This document shows positions 40,321 through 47,946 of a stretch of 64,000 bases of DNA, one piece after another (positions within the stretch are counted from its first letter, which is position 1; every line of letters begins with the position of its first letter). The translations under genes and the position numbers were made by a program. This DNA is from Castellaniella sp041675725. GTDB lineage: Bacteria > Pseudomonadota > Gammaproteobacteria > Burkholderiales > Burkholderiaceae_B. Location of the stretch: positions 26,052 through 90,051 of the forward strand of contig NZ_JBAYTI010000002.1 in NCBI RefSeq assembly GCF_041675725.1, written 5' to 3'. A model generated the notes under the pieces. The model saw nothing but the letters and a program-made list of their open reading frames with translations. It was not told the DNA's origin and searched no databases.

Positions 40321-42586
40321 GGGACACCTCCAGGGGCAGCCATTTCAGGCGCAATGCGTTGACCACCACGAATACGCTCGACAAGGCCATGGCTGCTGCA
40401 CCCAGCATGGGTGAAAGCTGCCAGCCGAACCAGGGATAGAACACACCGGCTGCGAGCGGGATCAGTGCGGCGTTGTAGGCAAAGGCCCAGAACAGATTCT
40501 GCGCGATATTGCGCATGCTCAGGCGCGACAGCACCAGGGCGCGCGCGACCGAGCCCAGGTCTTCGTTCATGAGGATCACTTCGGCCGACTCGATGGCGAC
40601 ATCGGTCCCCTGGCCGATGGCAATGCCCACGTCGGCCGTCGCCAGGGCGGGCGCGTCGTTGATGCCGTCGCCGACGAATGCCAATGGGCCGACCGTTTTC
40701 TGCAGACCCTGCAGCAGGTTGGCCTTGTGCTTGGGCAGGGTCTGTGCGTGCACGATGTCGATGCCCAGTCGCTGCGCCACGTGTCGAGCGGCGGCCTCGT
40801 GATCCCCTGTGATCAGTGCCGTTTTCAGACCCATCGCGTGCAAGGCGGCCAGGGCCGGCCGGGCACTCTCGCGCAGGGTGTCGGCCACGGCCAGAATGCC
40901 GACCAGGTGCGTATCGCGGGCCACCAGAAACACGGTCTTGCCCTGGGCTGCCCACGCCTCCACTTGCCGCGTGATGCCGTCGGCGACCGCGACGCCATGC
41001 GTCTGCATCAGGCTGGCCGACCCCAGCAAGTAGTCTTTTCCTTCGACTCGGCCGCGCACGCCAGCCCCCGTCAGCGCTTGAAAATCCGTCACGGCCGGCA
41101 GCGTGTCGGACGTCTGACCGTAGGCTTCGAGAATGGCTTTGGCAATGGGATGCTCGGAAGCGTTCTGAACTGCAGCGACGGCGCGCAGCAGAGAGGCCGG
41201 ATCCGAGCCATCGGTGGGTTGAATGTCGGTGAGCGAAGGGCGGCCTTCAGTGAGGGTCCCCGTCTTGTCGAATGCCACGACACGCACTTGACGCAAGCGC
41301 TGCAAGGCGTCGCCATGACGGAATATGATGCCCAGCCCGGCGGCCCGACCGGTCGCCACCATGATGGAAATCGGCGTGGCCAGCCCCATGGCGCACGGGC
41401 AGGCGATGATGAGTACGGCGACGCCGGCGATCAGGGCGTGAGTCAGGGCGGGGTCTGGGCCCCAGGCCCACCAGGCGGCAAATGCGAGCACGGCCAGTGC
41501 CATGACCACCGGTACGAACCAGGCGGTCACGCGGTCGACCAGGCCCTGGATAGGGAGTTTGGAGCCCTGGGCCTGCTCGACCAGGCGAATGATGTGGGCC
41601 AGCACCGTATCAGCCCCCACTTGCGTGGTGCGCAGTACCAGGCTGCCCTGGGTGTTGAGGGTACCGCCGATCAGACGGTCGTCCATCCGACGGGCCACCG
41701 GAATAGGTTCTCCGGTGATCATCGACTCGTCCACCCAGGACTCGCCCTCGATGACCGTGCCATCGACCGGGATTTTTTCGCCTGGCCGCACACGGACTTC
41801 GTCGCCTGGCACCAGATCGGCCAGAGGGCGCTCCTGCCAGGTGCCATCTCGCCGTACCCAGGCCGTGCGTGGCTGCAACCCGATCAGGTGGCGGATGGCC
41901 GAGCCGGCGCGGCCCCGTGCCCGGGCCTCGAGCCAACGCCCAAGCAGTATCAGCGTGGCCACGACCGCTGCCGCTTCGAAGTACAGATGGCGCGAGTCGG
42001 GCGGCAGGAGACCGGGTGCCCAGGTGACCAGCGTGGAATAGAGCCACGCGCTTCCGGCCCCCAATGCGACCAGGGTGTTCATGTCCGGGCCCAGGTGCCA
42101 CAGTGCCTTGAAGCCCCGTGTGAAGAATTCGCGTCCAGGCCCCGCCAGTACGGCCGTCACGAGCACGAATTCGAACCAGGCCAGGGACTGGAAATCCAGC
42201 GTGTCGACCACCAGATGATGCAAGGCGGGAATCAGATGGCTGCCCATTTCGACCACGAAGACCGGCAATGTCAGCAGCAGCGCCCAAGCAAAGCGCCTGC
42301 CCGCAAGTGTGGCTTCATCGTCGCCGGATGGGGCCGGGGTATCAGGGGCCTGGGTCAGCAACCGGGCTTCGTAGCCACGTTTGCCGATGGCTTCCAGCAG
42401 GGCGCGCGCGTCTACGTGCGCGTCGGACAGTTCTACGTGAGCACGCCGGGTGGCCAGATTGACGTTCGCCAGAGCAACCCCCTGGACGGCACTCAGCGCG
42501 GTCTCGACGCGGCGTACGCACGAGGCGCAGGTCATTCCGTCCACTTCGAAATCCATGGTGGCGGCAGAAGAGGCAAGTTTCGACAT
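40313..42586 (-). CDS. copA: Copper-exporting P1B-type ATPase
   Basis: A 757-residue Cu(I) efflux ATPase. One N-terminal heavy-metal domain with MTCASC (VDGMTCASCVRRVETALSAV), eight expected transmembrane helices, the TGE actuator loop (MITGEPIPV), the intramembrane metal site ACPCAMGLA, phosphorylation site DKTGTLTEG, HP motif ASEHPIAKAI and hinge GDGINDAPALA. The ORF runs upstream to 42895, but that section overlaps copZ antisense and has no homology; ATG 42586 lies just before the HMA domain and 25-30 bases downstream of a MerR-type promoter. Confidence 0.95.
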   Translation of the reverse strand: MSKLASSAATMDFEVDGMTCASCVRRVETALSAVQGVALANVNLATRRAHVELSDAHVDARALLEAIGKRGYEARLLTQAPDTPAPSGDDEATLAGRRFAWALLLTLPVFVVEMGSHLIPALHHLVVDTLDFQSLAWFEFVLVTAVLAGPGREFFTRGFKALWHLGPDMNTLVALGAGSAWLYSTLVTWAPGLLPPDSRHLYFEAAAVVATLILLGRWLEARARGRAGSAIRHLIGLQPRTAWVRRDGTWQERPLADLVPGDEVRVRPGEKIPVDGTVIEGESWVDESMITGEPIPVARRMDDRLIGGTLNTQGSLVLRTTQVGADTVLAHIIRLVEQAQGSKLPIQGLVDRVTAWFVPVVMALAVLAFAAWWAWGPDPALTHALIAGVAVLIIACPCAMGLATPISIMVATGRAAGLGIIFRHGDALQRLRQVRVVAFDKTGTLTEGRPSLTDIQPTDGSDPASLLRAVAAVQNASEHPIAKAILEAYGQTSDTLPAVTDFQALTGAGVRGRVEGKDYLLGSASLMQTHGVAVADGITRQVEAWAAQGKTVFLVARDTHLVGILAVADTLRESARPALAALHAMGLKTALITGDHEAAARHVAQRLGIDIVHAQTLPKHKANLLQGLQKTVGPLAFVGDGINDAPALATADVGIAIGQGTDVAIESAEVILMNEDLGSVARALVLSRLSMRNIAQNLFWAFAYNAALIPLAAGVFYPWFGWQLSPMLGAAAMALSSVFVVVNALRLKWLPLEVSHV

Positions 42587-42617
42587 GGCATGAGTTCCTG
42601 ATCCATTCATCAGGATC

Positions 42618-42648
42618 AGCTTACAGCTTGACCTCGTGTCAAGGTCAA
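42618..42648 (-). promoter_or_regulatory. CueR-type promoter/operator of copA
   Basis: Read leftward: -35 TTGACC (42648-42643), a 19-base spacer and -10 TAAGCT (42623-42618). The over-long 19-base spacer is the hallmark of promoters activated by MerR-family proteins. A perfect dyad TTGACCT-N7-AGGTCAA occupies 42628-42648, starting at the -35 and filling most of the spacer, where CueR is expected to bind and twist the DNA. Confidence 0.78.
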
Positions 42649-42663
42649 GCATCCGATGGGTGT

Positions 42664-42694
42664 TTGCGTCTGCCACCGTGTCAGGGTTTATCAT
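42664..42694 (+). promoter_or_regulatory. Possible second MerR-type promoter, ahead of copZ
   Basis: Read rightward: TTGCGT (42664-42669), a 19-base spacer, TATCAT (42689-42694), ending 34 bases before copZ. The spacing is again 19, which would suit CueR control, but the spacer carries only a weak dyad (CTG...CAG), so this is tentative. Confidence 0.35.
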
Positions 42695-42728
42695 GGACAG
42701 GTTCATTTTCATTATGGAGACCCGTTTG

Positions 42729-42929
42729 ATGAAAGCCACATTCGTAGTCAGCGACATGACCTGCAACCACTGTGTACAGACCATCACGAAAGCCGTGCAG
42801 GCCGTGTCGGCCGATGCGGTCGTGCAGGCCGATCTGGCGGCGCACCAGGTCACGATCGAGGCACCTGTGGATGCCGCGCGCCTGCAGGCCGCCATCGCGG
42901 CCGAGGGCTACGACGTACAACCGGCCTGA
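42729..42929 (+). CDS. copZ: Copper chaperone CopZ (HMA domain)
   Basis: A 66-residue single heavy-metal-associated domain that carries Cu(I) in the cytoplasm and hands it to CopA. The metal site is MTCNHC (residues 12-17), followed by the usual beta-alpha-beta pattern. GGAG lies 10 bases before the ATG. The longer upstream reading frame is not supported by any domain. Divergent from copA and 7 bases upstream of the reductase gene. Confidence 0.92.
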   Translation: MKATFVVSDMTCNHCVQTITKAVQAVSADAVVQADLAAHQVTIEAPVDAARLQAAIAAEGYDVQPA

Positions 42930-42936
42930 GGTCGGC

Positions 42937-44334
42937 ATGTCGAAGGAACAGGTCTGTGACGTCGCGATCGTGGGCGCTGGTTCGGCCGGGTTGCCCGCCT
43001 ACCGCGAAGTGGTCAAGGCGGGGCTGCGTCCGCTGCTGATCGAGGCGGGCGCGTATGGCACCATGTGCGCGCGGGTGGGTTGCATGCCCTCGAAGTTGCT
43101 TATCGCTGCCGCGCAGTCGGCCGCGGATGTGGGGCAGGCAGATCGTTTCGGCATTCGGGTTGACGGGGTTCGCATCGATGGCGTCGCGGTGATGCAACGG
43201 GTGCGGTTCGAACGAGACCGATTCGTGGGGTTCGTTCTTGCGGACGTGCAAGCCATGCCAGCCGAGCACCGGCTGGACGCAAAGGTCCGGTTTCTCGCTC
43301 CCGGGGTGCTGCAGGCGGACGATGGCCGCATCATTCGCGCACAGCGCGTCGTGGTGGCAACGGGTACCGAACCCACCATACCAGCGCTGTTCGAGCCCCT
43401 GGGTGATCGGGTCGTCGTCAATGACGACGTATTCGAATGGCAGGATCTGCCGCGCAGCCTATTGGTGGTCGGGGCCGGCGTCATCGGCATCGAATTGGGG
43501 CAGGCGCTGGCCCGCCTCGGCGTGCGCGTGCGCACCTTGGCCCGCTCAGAGAACTTTGCCCACGTCCATGATGGGCTGGTGCGGGATACCGCGGTCGCCT
43601 GCCTTGCCGAGGCGCTCGGGCTGGTGCGTTCGGCTCGGGTCATTCGGGCACGCCGCCGCGGACAGCAGGCGGAAGTCACCTGGTCGACCGGGCAGGGGCC
43701 CGAGGTGACCGAAACGTTCGAACGCGTGCTGATCGCCACGGGGCGCCGCCATACGCTGGCGGCGCTCCAGCTCGAGCGGGCCGGCATCGACCTGGATGCG
43801 GACGGCCGTCCGGCACTGGACCCCGACACCCTGCAAATACCTGGCCACCCCGTGTTTCTGGCAGGCGACGTGACTGGACGGCATGCCATCCAGCACGAAG
43901 CATCCCATGACGGCAGAAAGGCCGGCCGTAACGCCGCGGCCTGGCCCGACATGCCGGCGCGTTCGCATCGCGCCCCGCTCGAGGTGGTTTTCAGCGATCC
44001 GCAGATCATGCGGGTGGGCATTGGCGGGCAGGGCTTCGATCCGGAAACGATGGTGGCGGGCCAGGCAGATTACAGCCGCCAGGGCCGCTCGAGGGTGATG
44101 CTGCGCAATCAGGGCGTGCTGCGCATCTATATGCGCCGCGACGACCAGCGTTTCGTGGGGGCGGAAATGGTGGGGCCCGACGCGGAGCACGTGGCCCACC
44201 TGCTGGCGTGGGCGCTGCAGATGCGGCTCTCTGTGCCAGACATGCTGGCGCTGCCGTTTTACCACCCCACGATCGAGGAAGGCGTGCGCACCGCGCTGCG
44301 CAGTGCCTTGTCCGCAGCGCGCTCGGGTACTTAG
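42937..44334 (+). CDS. Pyridine nucleotide-disulfide oxidoreductase (MerA/glutathione-reductase-like)
   Basis: A 465-residue FAD flavoprotein. FAD-binding VAIVGAGSAGLPAYREV, redox-active disulfide MCARVGCMPSKLL (C-x4-C), NAD(P)-binding LLVVGAGVIGIELGQALARL, second FAD site FLAGDVTG and the C-terminal dimer-domain active-site LPFYHPTIEEGV with a His-x3-Glu pattern. It lacks both the N-terminal HMA domain and the C-terminal vicinal cysteines of mercuric reductase, so it is not MerA. It is not the PDH E3 either, as lpdA is at 54 kb. Coupling to copZ suggests thiol or Cu-related redox work. The last 4 bases overlap prlC. Confidence 0.85.
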   Translation: MSKEQVCDVAIVGAGSAGLPAYREVVKAGLRPLLIEAGAYGTMCARVGCMPSKLLIAAAQSAADVGQADRFGIRVDGVRIDGVAVMQRVRFERDRFVGFVLADVQAMPAEHRLDAKVRFLAPGVLQADDGRIIRAQRVVVATGTEPTIPALFEPLGDRVVVNDDVFEWQDLPRSLLVVGAGVIGIELGQALARLGVRVRTLARSENFAHVHDGLVRDTAVACLAEALGLVRSARVIRARRRGQQAEVTWSTGQGPEVTETFERVLIATGRRHTLAALQLERAGIDLDADGRPALDPDTLQIPGHPVFLAGDVTGRHAIQHEASHDGRKAGRNAAAWPDMPARSHRAPLEVVFSDPQIMRVGIGGQGFDPETMVAGQADYSRQGRSRVMLRNQGVLRIYMRRDDQRFVGAEMVGPDAEHVAHLLAWALQMRLSVPDMLALPFYHPTIEEGVRTALRSALSAARSGT

Positions 44335-46436
44335 GGCGTGGCCGGTACGCCGTCTTCGCGAATGAGGCCGCCGTGACGCAGCAGCGCATCGATTTGGGGG
44401 CCCCGCCCACGAAACGCCCTGAACGACTCGGCCGCCGGTCTTGAGCCGCCTACGGCGATGATTTCATCCAGGTAACGTTGTGCCGTCGCCGGGTCGAACA
44501 CGTTGCGCCCGCCGTCGGGTTCGGGCCGCGCCTGTTCTTCGAACGCTGCAAACGCATCCGCCGACAGCACCTCGGCCCACTTATAGCTATAGTAGCCGGC
44601 GCCATAACCGCCCGCGAACAGGTGCGAGAAAGCGTGTGGGAAACGATGCCAGACGGGCGGCACGATGAGGGCGACCTCCTGGCGGACCTGATCGAGCGTG
44701 CGCATGACCTCGGCGATTGCCAACCCCTGCGACTGCAGATGAATCTGCATGTCGAACAGGGCGAATTCGATCTGCCGCAAGGTCTGCAGGCCGCTCTGAA
44801 AATTGCGCGCGGCGTGCATTTTTTCATACAGTGCGCGCGGCAGGGGCTGGCCGGTATCGACGTGGCGCGTGAGCGATTGCAGTACGTTCCATTCCCAGCA
44901 GAAGTTCTCCATGAACTGCGATGGCAATTCGATGGCATCCCACTCGACGGCAGCGAACGCGGCTGCGGCTGGCTCGTCCACGCGTGACAGCAGTGCGTGC
45001 ATGGCGTGCCCGCTTTCGTGAAAGAGGGTAATGACGTCATCGTGACTGAGCAGTGCTTCTTGCCCCCCCACGGGCGCGGGGAAATTACAGGTCAGCCAGA
45101 CCAGCGGGATGTGCAGCTGGCCCTTGCGCATCCGGCGGCTGCGCTCGCTGTTGACCCAGGCGCCGCCTTGTTTGCCCGTCCGGGCGTAGAGGTCGATAGC
45201 CAGGCGACCCATTTCGCGCCCTTGAGCATCCAGCACCTGGAAAATACGTGCATCCGGGTGCCAGGTTTCCGCCGTGCACGGTTGCAGGCGCACGCCGAAC
45301 AAGGTGTGAATGACTTCGAACAGCCCCTTCAGCACTTGGGATTCGGTGAAATAGGGGCGCAGTTCTTCGTCGGAATAGCTGTGACGCTGCTCGCGCAGGC
45401 GTTCGGAGGCGTAGGCGATGTCCCAGGCTTCGAGGGTTTCCAGGCCCAACTGCTCGTGAGCGAACGAACGCAGCGCTTGAAGGTCCTGCTCGGCGGCCGG
45501 CCGCGCCTTGCCGGCCAGTTCGCGCAAGAACCCGAGGACTTGCGCTGCATCGTCCGCCATGCGGGTTACCAGGCGCAGGGCGGCGAAATGTTCGTAACCC
45601 AGAAGATGCGCTTCCTCGGCCCGCAAGCGCAGCAATGCTTCGATGATATCGGAGTTGTCGTAGGCCGTATCGCCTTGGTCGGAGGCCCGCGTAGCGTGTG
45701 CGTGGTAGAGCGTTTCGCGCAGGGCGCGATCTTGGGCGTGCTGCATCACCGGCAGGTAGCAGGGCATATGCAGGCTGAGGCGGTAGCCCGTTTGCCCCGC
45801 GACTTCGGCGGCAGCCCGGGCCGCCGCGATGACATTGGCCGGCAGCCCCTGCAGGCGTGTCTCGTCTTCGATCGACAGCGACCAGCCATCCGTGGCATCG
45901 AGTACATTTTCAGAAAATTTCTGCGACAGACTGGCCTGCTGTTCGGCGTTTCGGGCCCAATCTTCGCGAGCCTGGCCTTCGAGCTCTACACCGGCCAGGC
46001 GAAAATCGCGCAGCGCCAGCTGCACGATGCGTTGGCGCGTGGGCGACAGAAGCGCGTAGCCAGCACTTTCTGCGAGATTGCGGTAGCGCTCGTAGAGTGC
46101 CCGGTTGAGCCCCACCCAAGTGGAGAATTCGCTCATGAGGGGCAGGCAGCGATTGTAGGCGTCGCGCAGTTCGGGGGTGTTGACTACGCTGTTCAGGTGC
46201 CCGGCCACGGACCAGGCCCGGTGCAGGCGCTCGGAGGCATCCTCCATGGGCTCGATGAAGTTGGCCCACGACACCGGTGCGGTCTCTGAGCCAACGGTCT
46301 CCATGACCGCGCGGCATTGGCCGATCAGTGCGCGTATGGCGGGTTCGACGTGCTCTGGGCGGATGGCGCCGTAATCGATGAAGGACTCGGCCGGGACGAG
46401 CAAAGGGTTGCCGGCATCGGTAGACAGGCTGTTCAT
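44331..46436 (-). CDS. prlC: Oligopeptidase A (M3 family Zn peptidase)
   Basis: A 701-residue cytosolic peptidase degrading oligopeptides, including cleaved signal peptides. The zinc motif is FHESGHAMHALLSR (HExGH, residues about 475-480) with the downstream Glu in VEWDAIELPSQFMENFCWEW; GGYGAGYYSYKWAEVLSADA is the conserved C-terminal block. The family usually has HEFGH; here Phe is Ser, outside the ligand positions. I choose ATG 46436; a GTG at 46445 would add three residues, and neither has a clear ribosome-binding site. Last gene of the HK-RR-folD-prlC run. Confidence 0.94.
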   Translation of the reverse strand: MNSLSTDAGNPLLVPAESFIDYGAIRPEHVEPAIRALIGQCRAVMETVGSETAPVSWANFIEPMEDASERLHRAWSVAGHLNSVVNTPELRDAYNRCLPLMSEFSTWVGLNRALYERYRNLAESAGYALLSPTRQRIVQLALRDFRLAGVELEGQAREDWARNAEQQASLSQKFSENVLDATDGWSLSIEDETRLQGLPANVIAAARAAAEVAGQTGYRLSLHMPCYLPVMQHAQDRALRETLYHAHATRASDQGDTAYDNSDIIEALLRLRAEEAHLLGYEHFAALRLVTRMADDAAQVLGFLRELAGKARPAAEQDLQALRSFAHEQLGLETLEAWDIAYASERLREQRHSYSDEELRPYFTESQVLKGLFEVIHTLFGVRLQPCTAETWHPDARIFQVLDAQGREMGRLAIDLYARTGKQGGAWVNSERSRRMRKGQLHIPLVWLTCNFPAPVGGQEALLSHDDVITLFHESGHAMHALLSRVDEPAAAAFAAVEWDAIELPSQFMENFCWEWNVLQSLTRHVDTGQPLPRALYEKMHAARNFQSGLQTLRQIEFALFDMQIHLQSQGLAIAEVMRTLDQVRQEVALIVPPVWHRFPHAFSHLFAGGYGAGYYSYKWAEVLSADAFAAFEEQARPEPDGGRNVFDPATAQRYLDEIIAVGGSRPAAESFRAFRGRGPQIDALLRHGGLIREDGVPATP

Positions 46437-46466
46437 GGAATGCACATGGGGCTGAAGACCGCCATT

Positions 46467-47321
46467 TCAAGCGGACAATTGGCGTTCGGCGGCTTCGACG
46501 GTATTGACCAGCAGCATGGCGATGGTCATGGGGCCCACGCCCCCGGGTACTGGGGTGATAGCCGAAGCGACCGGAACGGCGGTCTCGAAGTCGACGTCAC
46601 CCGCCAGGCGGCCGTCTTCGAGGCGATTGATGCCGACGTCGATCACCACAGCGCCCGGCTTGAGCATGTCGCCCGTGATCATGCCCGGCCGCCCCGTGGC
46701 GACGATGAGCACGTCGGCCCGCCGGGTTTGGGCAGCCAGGTCGCGAGTCTTGGAATTGCAGATCGTGACGGTGGCGCCCGCCGCGAGCAACAACAGGGCC
46801 ATGGGTTTGCCCACGATGTTGCTGGCCCCCACGACCACGGCCTCGGTACCCCACAGAGGGACGCCTTCGGATTCGAGCATCTTCATGATGCCGTACGGGG
46901 TACAGGGCAGGAAGCGGGGCCGACCGGTCAGCAGCAGCCCCGCATTGGCCACATGGAAGCCATCGACGTCTTTGGTGGCATCGATGCCCGCGATGACCCG
47001 ACCTGTGTCGATATGGCCCGGCAGCGGCAGCTGTACCAGGATGCCATGGATGGATGCGTCGGTGTTCAGGGCCTCGAGCAGATCGAGCAGCTCACCCTCG
47101 GGCGTATCGGCCGCCAGGGTGACCGTGCGCGACAACATGCCGGCGGCCTCGCAGGCGGCCGCTTTGTTGCGCACATAGACCTGCGAGGCCGGGTCGTCGC
47201 CCACCAGCACGACAGCCAGGCCGGGGGTGATGCCGTGCGCCTTCAGTGCTTGCACGCGTTCGGCCACCTGAGCGCGAACCTGTGCGGCCAGGGCTTTGCC
47301 ATCGATCAGACGCGCTGTCAT
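46467..47321 (-). CDS. folD: Bifunctional methylenetetrahydrofolate dehydrogenase/cyclohydrolase
   Basis: Interconverts 5,10-methylene- and 10-formyl-tetrahydrofolate with NADP, supplying one-carbon units for purines and formyl-Met. 284 residues; VLVGDDPASQVYVRNKAAAC with the catalytic Lys, LVQLPLPGHI, and the NADP-binding VVVGASNIVGKPMALLLLAA and PVPGGVGPMTIAMLL signatures. It begins one base after the response-regulator stop. Confidence 0.97.
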   Translation of the reverse strand: MTARLIDGKALAAQVRAQVAERVQALKAHGITPGLAVVLVGDDPASQVYVRNKAAACEAAGMLSRTVTLAADTPEGELLDLLEALNTDASIHGILVQLPLPGHIDTGRVIAGIDATKDVDGFHVANAGLLLTGRPRFLPCTPYGIMKMLESEGVPLWGTEAVVVGASNIVGKPMALLLLAAGATVTICNSKTRDLAAQTRRADVLIVATGRPGMITGDMLKPGAVVIDVGINRLEDGRLAGDVDFETAVPVASAITPVPGGVGPMTIAMLLVNTVEAAERQLSA

Positions 47322-47322
47322 G

Positions 47323-47946
47323 TCAGGCCTCTTCGGTGCGCGCCAGGGCGATTTTCATGAGATCGGCCACCGTGTTGACTTCGAGTTTTTCCATGATGTT
47401 CGCGCGATGCGCTTCGACCGTCTTGATGCTGATGTTGAGGTCGCCGGCGATCTGTTTGTTCAGGCGCCCGGCCACGATTCGTTCGAGCACTTGCTGCTCA
47501 CGGGCAGTCAGCCGGTCGAGTACGGCCTGTTGTGCCCGTTGAGCCTGCTGCTCGCGCGCCCGTTCCTCGGCCTGGACGAGCATGGCGGCCACGATCTTGC
47601 GCAATTCTGCCTCATTGAAGGGCTTTTCGAGAAAGTCCACGGCGCCTTTCTTCATGGTGGATACTGCCATGGGCACATCGCCATGGCCCGTGATGAACAC
47701 GATGGGCAGCGGGGCCTTGCGTTCGATCAAGGCTTCTTGCAGCTCGAGACCGCTCATGCCCGGCATGCGCACGTCGGCAATCAGCACCCCGATTTGCTCT
47801 GGGTTGTAGCTGTCGAGAAACTCTTCGGCGCCGGCGTAGACCCGGACTTTGTAGCCATTGGCCTCGAGCAGCCAGCGCAGGGAGTCACGTACGGCTTCGT
47901 CGTCGTCGACGATGAAAATGGTATGGCTGGATTGGGATTCGGTCAT
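47323..47946 (-). CDS. FixJ-family response regulator
   Basis: A 207-residue two-domain regulator. Receiver domain, residues 1-120: acidic pocket IVDDDEAV, phosphoacceptor Asp in LIADVRMPGMSGLEL, conserved Thr in FITGHGDVPMAV and Lys in DFLEKPFNE. LuxR-type DNA-binding domain, residues 140-205 (LTAREQQVLERIVAGRLNKQ ... IKTVEAHRANIMEKL). The start ATG overlaps the kinase stop (ATGA), so they form a cognate pair. Target genes are not shown by sequence; the divergent aceE promoter is a candidate. Confidence 0.93.
   Translation of the reverse strand: MTESQSSHTIFIVDDDEAVRDSLRWLLEANGYKVRVYAGAEEFLDSYNPEQIGVLIADVRMPGMSGLELQEALIERKAPLPIVFITGHGDVPMAVSTMKKGAVDFLEKPFNEAELRKIVAAMLVQAEERAREQQAQRAQQAVLDRLTAREQQVLERIVAGRLNKQIAGDLNISIKTVEAHRANIMEKLEVNTVADLMKIALARTEEA

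Noticed and set aside
40727..42601. 624-codon rightward open frame opposite copA
   Set aside because: Antisense shadow of the well-supported copper ATPase; no recognisable domains and biased Gly/Gln/His composition.
42587..42895. N-terminal extension of copA
   Set aside because: It would run through the copA promoter and antisense to copZ and has no similarity to P-type ATPases.
42937..44334. Mercuric reductase (merA)
   Set aside because: The active-site disulfide region is similar, but the N-terminal HMA domain and the C-terminal vicinal cysteine pair needed for Hg(II) handling are missing, and there are no other mer genes.
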